From assembly GCA_013414745.1 (NCBI GenBank), contig CP058707.1:1462971-1474395 (forward strand): a stretch of 11,425 nucleotides of DNA, read 5' to 3'. Shown one piece after another: positions 10,301 through 11,425 of this stretch. The position numbers and the translations under genes were made by a program. Every line of letters starts with the position of its first letter. Position 1 is the first letter of the stretch. Source of the DNA: Bacteroidota bacterium. Lineage in GTDB: Bacteria; Bacteroidota; Bacteroidia; Chitinophagales; Chitinophagaceae. The notes beneath the pieces were generated by a model. The model was not told where the DNA came from. It saw only the letters and a program-made list of their open reading frames with translations, and ran no database searches.

Positions 10301-10897
10301 GAATATTTAAATTGACAGCCCCTCTTCGGTCATTGATAAATGATGACGCATTATTGCAGCTTAAAGCATCATTCGCTGTGCCATTACCTACGGCGCAAAA
10401 ATCGGTTTTTAAATCCAAGTTTAGTATAGTATTGCCATTGTTATTGTCACTGCTATTCTGTTTATCAAAATAGTCTGAGTATGGTAAATAGGTTAGAATA
10501 GAAAATGTAGAGGTAGTAGGTTGACTTTGAACAGAAGTAGTTGAAATGCTAATGGTATAGCTACCTGCAGACAGGCCGGTAAAAGTTGCCCATTTTCCAG
10601 AATTAATATTGCCATCTAGGTTTCCTGAAGTTGTTGGAATGATCTGGTAGAGGGTTATCGAGTACGAGTAGTTATTACCTGTTACAGTAATGGTGCAATC
10701 TTCGGCTTGTGTTGAAGTGTTATTCAATAAAAAACTTGCACCTTTAGTTCACCTTGTGTGGAGGAACAAGCCGCCTTAGTTTGATAGGCATCGAATAGAA
10801 TGCTGGTGCTTCCAAATGTCTGGTTGGTAAACAAAAAAAGGAATAATACGGGGAAGAGGTAACGAAATGTCACGTTACAATGAAGCGTTGTTTTCAT
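4319..10897 (-). CDS. Giant T9SS surface protein: beta-helix, SprB repeats, second beta-helix, helical domain, sorting domain
   Basis: The start is ATG at 10897 and the stop TAA at 4321-4319, about 2200 residues once frames are joined. Order: signal peptide (1 to about 30, VLFLFLFTNQTFGS); a beta-sandwich-like segment (about 45-120); a right-handed beta-helix resembling the pectate-lyase-3 superfamily (about 120-900; DLKTDFCAVGNGTANDA, IPSGTYLI, GIDIEPN); three near-identical SprB units plus a fourth divergent one (about 970-1255, AGTYVVTATDANGC); a second beta-helix of NosD-like character (about 1270-1830; DGILTIDADLTLDACDIWF, GILIRDAVHLNLG); a helical domain (about 1870-2065) with LSGEDWEMNEK, LCPYVGG and DDRVLC; and a type A T9SS domain (VYPNPANSYIVV, LYNSLGEIVL, LANGLYHYEV). 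Frame changes lie near 10743, 10033, 9974, 9802, 9623, 9541-9560, 9394, 9359, 9250-9290, 9135, 8983, 8951, 8556, 8487, 7231, 6154, 5395, 5297, 5085 and 4545, mostly one lost base in a run. It is probably an adhesin or polysaccharide-binding surface protein. No catalytic residues could be assigned, so I do not call it a lyase. Confidence 0.75.
7313..7978 (-). repeat. Three-unit 222-bp tandem array encoding SprB repeats
   Basis: Matching positions recur exactly 222 bases apart (GGCGGGTCGG at 7342, 7564 and 7786; ACACAAAGGG at 7521, 7743 and 7965), giving three 74-residue units inside the giant protein. Each unit carries NPLCTNSQTGSINVSASGG, TGTINYSINSPSG, NLxAGTYVVTATDANGC and TLTSSxTLTDPPxL. 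Units differ at only a few sites, for example QFANLF, QFINLL and SFTNLF. A fourth, diverged unit follows at about 7130-7312 (NPSCTPGNNG...LNAGTYPITATDANGC). SprB repeats are immunoglobulin-like modules of the gliding adhesin SprB and other Bacteroidota surface proteins. The near-identity of the units points to recent expansion or ongoing homogenisation, and copy number may vary between strains. Confidence 0.9.
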
Positions 10898-11082
10898 AAT
10901 AAATTTGTTTTGTGAAAACTAAGTTAATGAAAATCAGGAGAACTGTCAAAATAAATTTTACCCTTCTTTGAGAATCGGTTAGACATCTGAATTATTCGCG
11001 GAACCGGATATAGACAATTCTTCATGGCGATCATGTACTTTTGAAGGACGAAGTATCGTTTCAATTAAATCTAACTTGAACC
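10898..11082. promoter_or_regulatory. Divergent intergenic region between the giant T9SS gene and the right-hand exported gene
   Basis: This 185-base gap must hold the promoters for both directions. On the plus strand TACTTTTG (11036-11043) fits the Bacteroidota -7 consensus TAnnTTTG and would place transcript start about 30 bases before the ATG at 11083. No clear -33 TTTG is seen at the expected spacing. On the minus strand the best match is TAGTTTTC (10914-10921), one base off consensus and unusually near the ATG at 10897. TTTTGACA lies upstream of it, but about 25 bases away rather than about 20. Neither gene has an obvious Shine-Dalgarno sequence, as is usual in this phylum. No operator-like palindrome was found. 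Confidence 0.4.
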
Positions 11083-11425
11083 ATGCGCCATCTGATTGTT
11101 TCGTTGTATGTATTGGCCTCCGGGTTTAGCCCTTGTTTCGCTCAAAAACCCTCTTGAGTGAAGCGGTCGATTTTAATATTCGACGCGATGATTTTTACAT
11201 TCTCGGAAACTGGAACGGTCAAACTGCAGTGTATGTCCGCAACAATGATGTGTTCAATATTGTGTGTTACGGTGCAGAAGGGCAGGTTCTGAAAACATGG
11301 CCCCTCACGGCGATACAGAGCCCTTGTGATCAGGTTAGGCTCACGATTTGCTCAAACACGATTGTGATCACTTGGGAGAAAATAGAAAACAAGAAAAAAT
11401 GGGTGTACGGTTCGCAGCTTCGTTC
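11083..11425 (+). CDS. Exported protein of unknown function, N-terminal part, cut by window edge
   Basis: The ATG at 11083 opens MRHLIVSLYVLASGFSPCFA, a signal peptide probably cleaved after CFA or at the following Q. The frame then hits TGA at 11155-11157. Adding one C to the CCC run at 11149-11151 gives AQKPLLSEAVDFNIRRDDFYI, followed by LGNWNGQTAVYVRNNDVFNI, an alternating strand pattern and a CDQVRLTIC pair, open to the edge of the window (about 115 residues seen). The same type of frame change is seen in the minus-strand genes. I do not recognise the family. The repeated short strands suggest a beta-rich secreted or periplasmic protein. It is divergent from the giant T9SS gene and so is not part of its operon. 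Confidence 0.55.

Noticed and set aside
8983..10727. Reading the beta-helix pieces as several separate small genes, or as a pectate lyase enzyme.
   Set aside because: The pieces join into one continuous frame by single-base corrections and lack their own start signals. Resemblance to the pectate-lyase-3 fold is structural only; no catalytic residues could be assigned.

Overview
The window looks like chromosomal DNA of a Bacteroidota bacterium. The evidence is the protein content: several secreted proteins with type IX secretion (T9SS) C-terminal sorting domains, SprB-type repeats and a propeller family typical of gliding-associated surface proteins, together with an AT-rich sequence and at least one TAnnTTTG promoter-like motif. 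The order cannot be fixed from this sequence; a Chitinophagales, Saprospirales or Cytophagales member would fit.

Layout. At the left edge (1-210, minus) is the N-terminal part of an IS200-like / REP-associated tyrosine transposase. Just upstream of its start (309-492) is a perfect two-copy 92-bp tandem repeat built of two short hairpins with identical loops, which looks like a REP-type element. From about 624 to 10897 a single minus-strand block holds four T9SS genes or gene remnants, in transcription order: a giant surface protein of about 2200 residues (4319-10897), a propeller protein of about 505 residues (2800-4314), a decapitated remnant of a second giant protein (2129-2753), and a second propeller protein (624-2132). 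At the right edge a divergent plus-strand gene for an exported protein begins (11083) and runs off the window.

The central block is a duplicated two-gene module. Each unit is a beta-helix/helical T9SS protein followed immediately by a propeller T9SS protein: the first pair is separated by 4 bases, and in the second pair the stop overlaps the next start (ATGA). In the second unit nearly all of the giant gene is gone, and its surviving C-terminal part starts at a short repeat that also occurs after the other propeller gene. All these proteins are predicted to be exported, moved across the outer membrane by T9SS and placed on or beyond the cell surface. Their ligands cannot be read from the sequence.

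Every long gene is broken into pieces by frame changes, about one per 200-350 bases. When reading frames are joined, most are explained by one missing base in a run of identical bases. The same pattern occurs in all long genes, including the unrelated plus-strand gene, so I read it as homopolymer under-calling in the assembly rather than gene decay, and I annotate each gene at full length across the frame changes.
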